A stretch of 6,358 nucleotides of DNA from an uncultured Candidatus Melainabacteria bacterium (GTDB lineage: Bacteria > Cyanobacteriota > Vampirovibrionia > Gastranaerophilales > Gastranaerophilaceae). Of this stretch, positions 5,777-6,358 are shown in pieces (within the stretch, counting starts at the first letter, position 1; each line of letters starts with the position of its first letter). The notes under the pieces are model-generated. The model saw nothing but the letters and a program-made list of their open reading frames with translations. It was not told the origin of the DNA and did no database searches. The translations under genes were made by a program, and so were the position numbers. Where the stretch lies: assembly GCA_937891325.1 (NCBI GenBank), contig CALAFU010000289.1:1-6358 (forward strand), in the 5' to 3' direction.

Positions 5777-6358
5777 ATGTTAGATATCAAATTAATCAGA
5801 GAAAATCCAGAAAAAGTAAACGAATTATTAAAAAGACGTAACCCTGATTTATCGATTGACGCTGTTTTAGCAGTTGATGAAGAAAGACGTCAAATACAAT
5901 CTCAAGCCGATGAATTACGTGCAAAGAGAAAAAATGAATCCCAAAAAATCGGTATGATGAAAAAGAATGGTGAAAACACAGATGCTATTCAAGAAGATGT
6001 ACGTAAATTAGGCGACGAGATTAAAGCTCTTGAAGAAAAACAAGTTGAATTAGATGAAAAACAACGCAACTTGTTGTTATATACTCCAAATATTCCAGAC
6101 GAAACAACTCCAATAGGCGCATCAGATGCGGATAACGTGGAAGTTTCAAAATGGGGTGAACCTACAAAATTTGATTTTGAATTCAAAGCTCATTGGGATT
6201 TATGTGAAGAAAAAAATCTTGTAGATTTTGAACGTGGTGTGAAAATCTCACAATCAAGATTTACATTGTATAGAGGTAAAGGTGCAAAATTAGAACGTGC
6301 CGTAATTAACTTCTTCTTAGATGAACACACTGAACATCAAGGTTATGAAGAAATCCTT
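5777..6358 (+). CDS. serS: Seryl-tRNA synthetase, N-terminal part (cut by window edge)
   Basis: A cytoplasmic class II aminoacyl-tRNA synthetase that activates serine with ATP and charges tRNA-Ser (and tRNA-Sec where present). The first 194 residues are in the window, of a family usually about 420-430 residues long. MLDIKLIRENPEKV is the typical start, followed by the antiparallel coiled-coil arm that grips the long variable arm of tRNA-Ser (about 25-103, rich in Lys, Glu and Gln). Next come the linker PNIPD (104-108), DNVEV (119-123), WGEP (126-129) and FDFE (132-135), and then the start of the catalytic domain with SRFTLYRGKGAKLERA (160-175) leading into class II motif 1, which ends at GYEEIL at the edge. 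Motifs 2 and 3 lie outside. No frameshift or stop is seen. It is transcribed divergently from the small protein-TPR-cysteine cluster operon, with a separate candidate promoter. Confidence 0.97.
   Translation, partial: MLDIKLIRENPEKVNELLKRRNPDLSIDAVLAVDEERRQIQSQADELRAKRKNESQKIGMMKKNGENTDAIQEDVRKLGDEIKALEEKQVELDEKQRNLLLYTPNIPDETTPIGASDADNVEVSKWGEPTKFDFEFKAHWDLCEEKNLVDFERGVKISQSRFTLYRGKGAKLERAVINFFLDEHTEHQGYEEIL

Noticed and set aside
5989..6186. Minus-strand open frame opposite serS
   Set aside because: It is antisense to the clear SerRS coding frame, has Ser-rich composition, and shows no recognisable domain.
1..6358. Mobile element, CRISPR array, phage, toxin-antitoxin or defence system
   Set aside because: No transposase, integrase, spaced repeat array, nuclease or toxin-like gene is present. 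SMC is the housekeeping type, with full hinge and head motifs, rather than a short defence-associated ATPase.

Overview
This is an AT-rich bacterial chromosomal segment with four genes on the minus strand and one divergent gene on the plus strand. No mobile element, tRNA, rRNA, CRISPR array or riboswitch is visible. The best lineage clue is the SMC protein. Its head has cyanobacterial/archaeal-type signatures (LGLATTRNLRAEK, IVDEIAGVADFDRR, MSGGEKS) rather than the Firmicutes or proteobacterial form. Combined with the low GC, this suggests a non-photosynthetic relative of Cyanobacteria (Melainabacteria/Vampirovibrionia, for example the gut Gastranaerophilales). That placement is inference from remembered family patterns, not from a search. 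The standard genetic code fits: the three complete genes all end in TAA and tryptophan is read from TGG.

Layout. Positions 1-3464 (minus) hold nearly all of smc, the chromosome-condensation ATPase, missing only its last few codons beyond the left edge. A consensus-like promoter (TTGACA-17-TCTAAT) lies in the 62-base gap before it. Positions 3527-3964 (minus) encode a small CxxCxxCC cysteine-cluster protein of the YkgJ type. It overlaps by 19 bases the end of a 403-residue tetratricopeptide-repeat (TPR) protein at 3946-5157 (minus). The TPR gene starts 12 bases after a 126-residue unrecognised acidic protein at 5170-5550 (minus). These three genes look like one operon. Positions 5551-5776 are a divergent regulatory region. 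Positions 5777-6358 (plus) hold the N-terminal 194 residues of seryl-tRNA synthetase, cut by the right edge.

How they work together. smc and serS are housekeeping genes (chromosome segregation; charging tRNA-Ser). The middle operon combines a probable protein-interaction scaffold (TPR), a probable metal-binding Cys protein and a small protein of unknown role. Nothing in the sequence ties the three to a named pathway. The small protein's C-terminal half resembles the layout of the anti-sigma factor FlgM, which is offered only as a hypothesis. The three proposed promoters (for smc, the operon and serS) would each give a short leader of about 20 bases.

The window is mostly ordinary core genome. 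The points most worth a second look are the small operon-leading protein, the 8-bp direct repeats spaced one helical turn apart in its promoter, and the lineage-type SMC.
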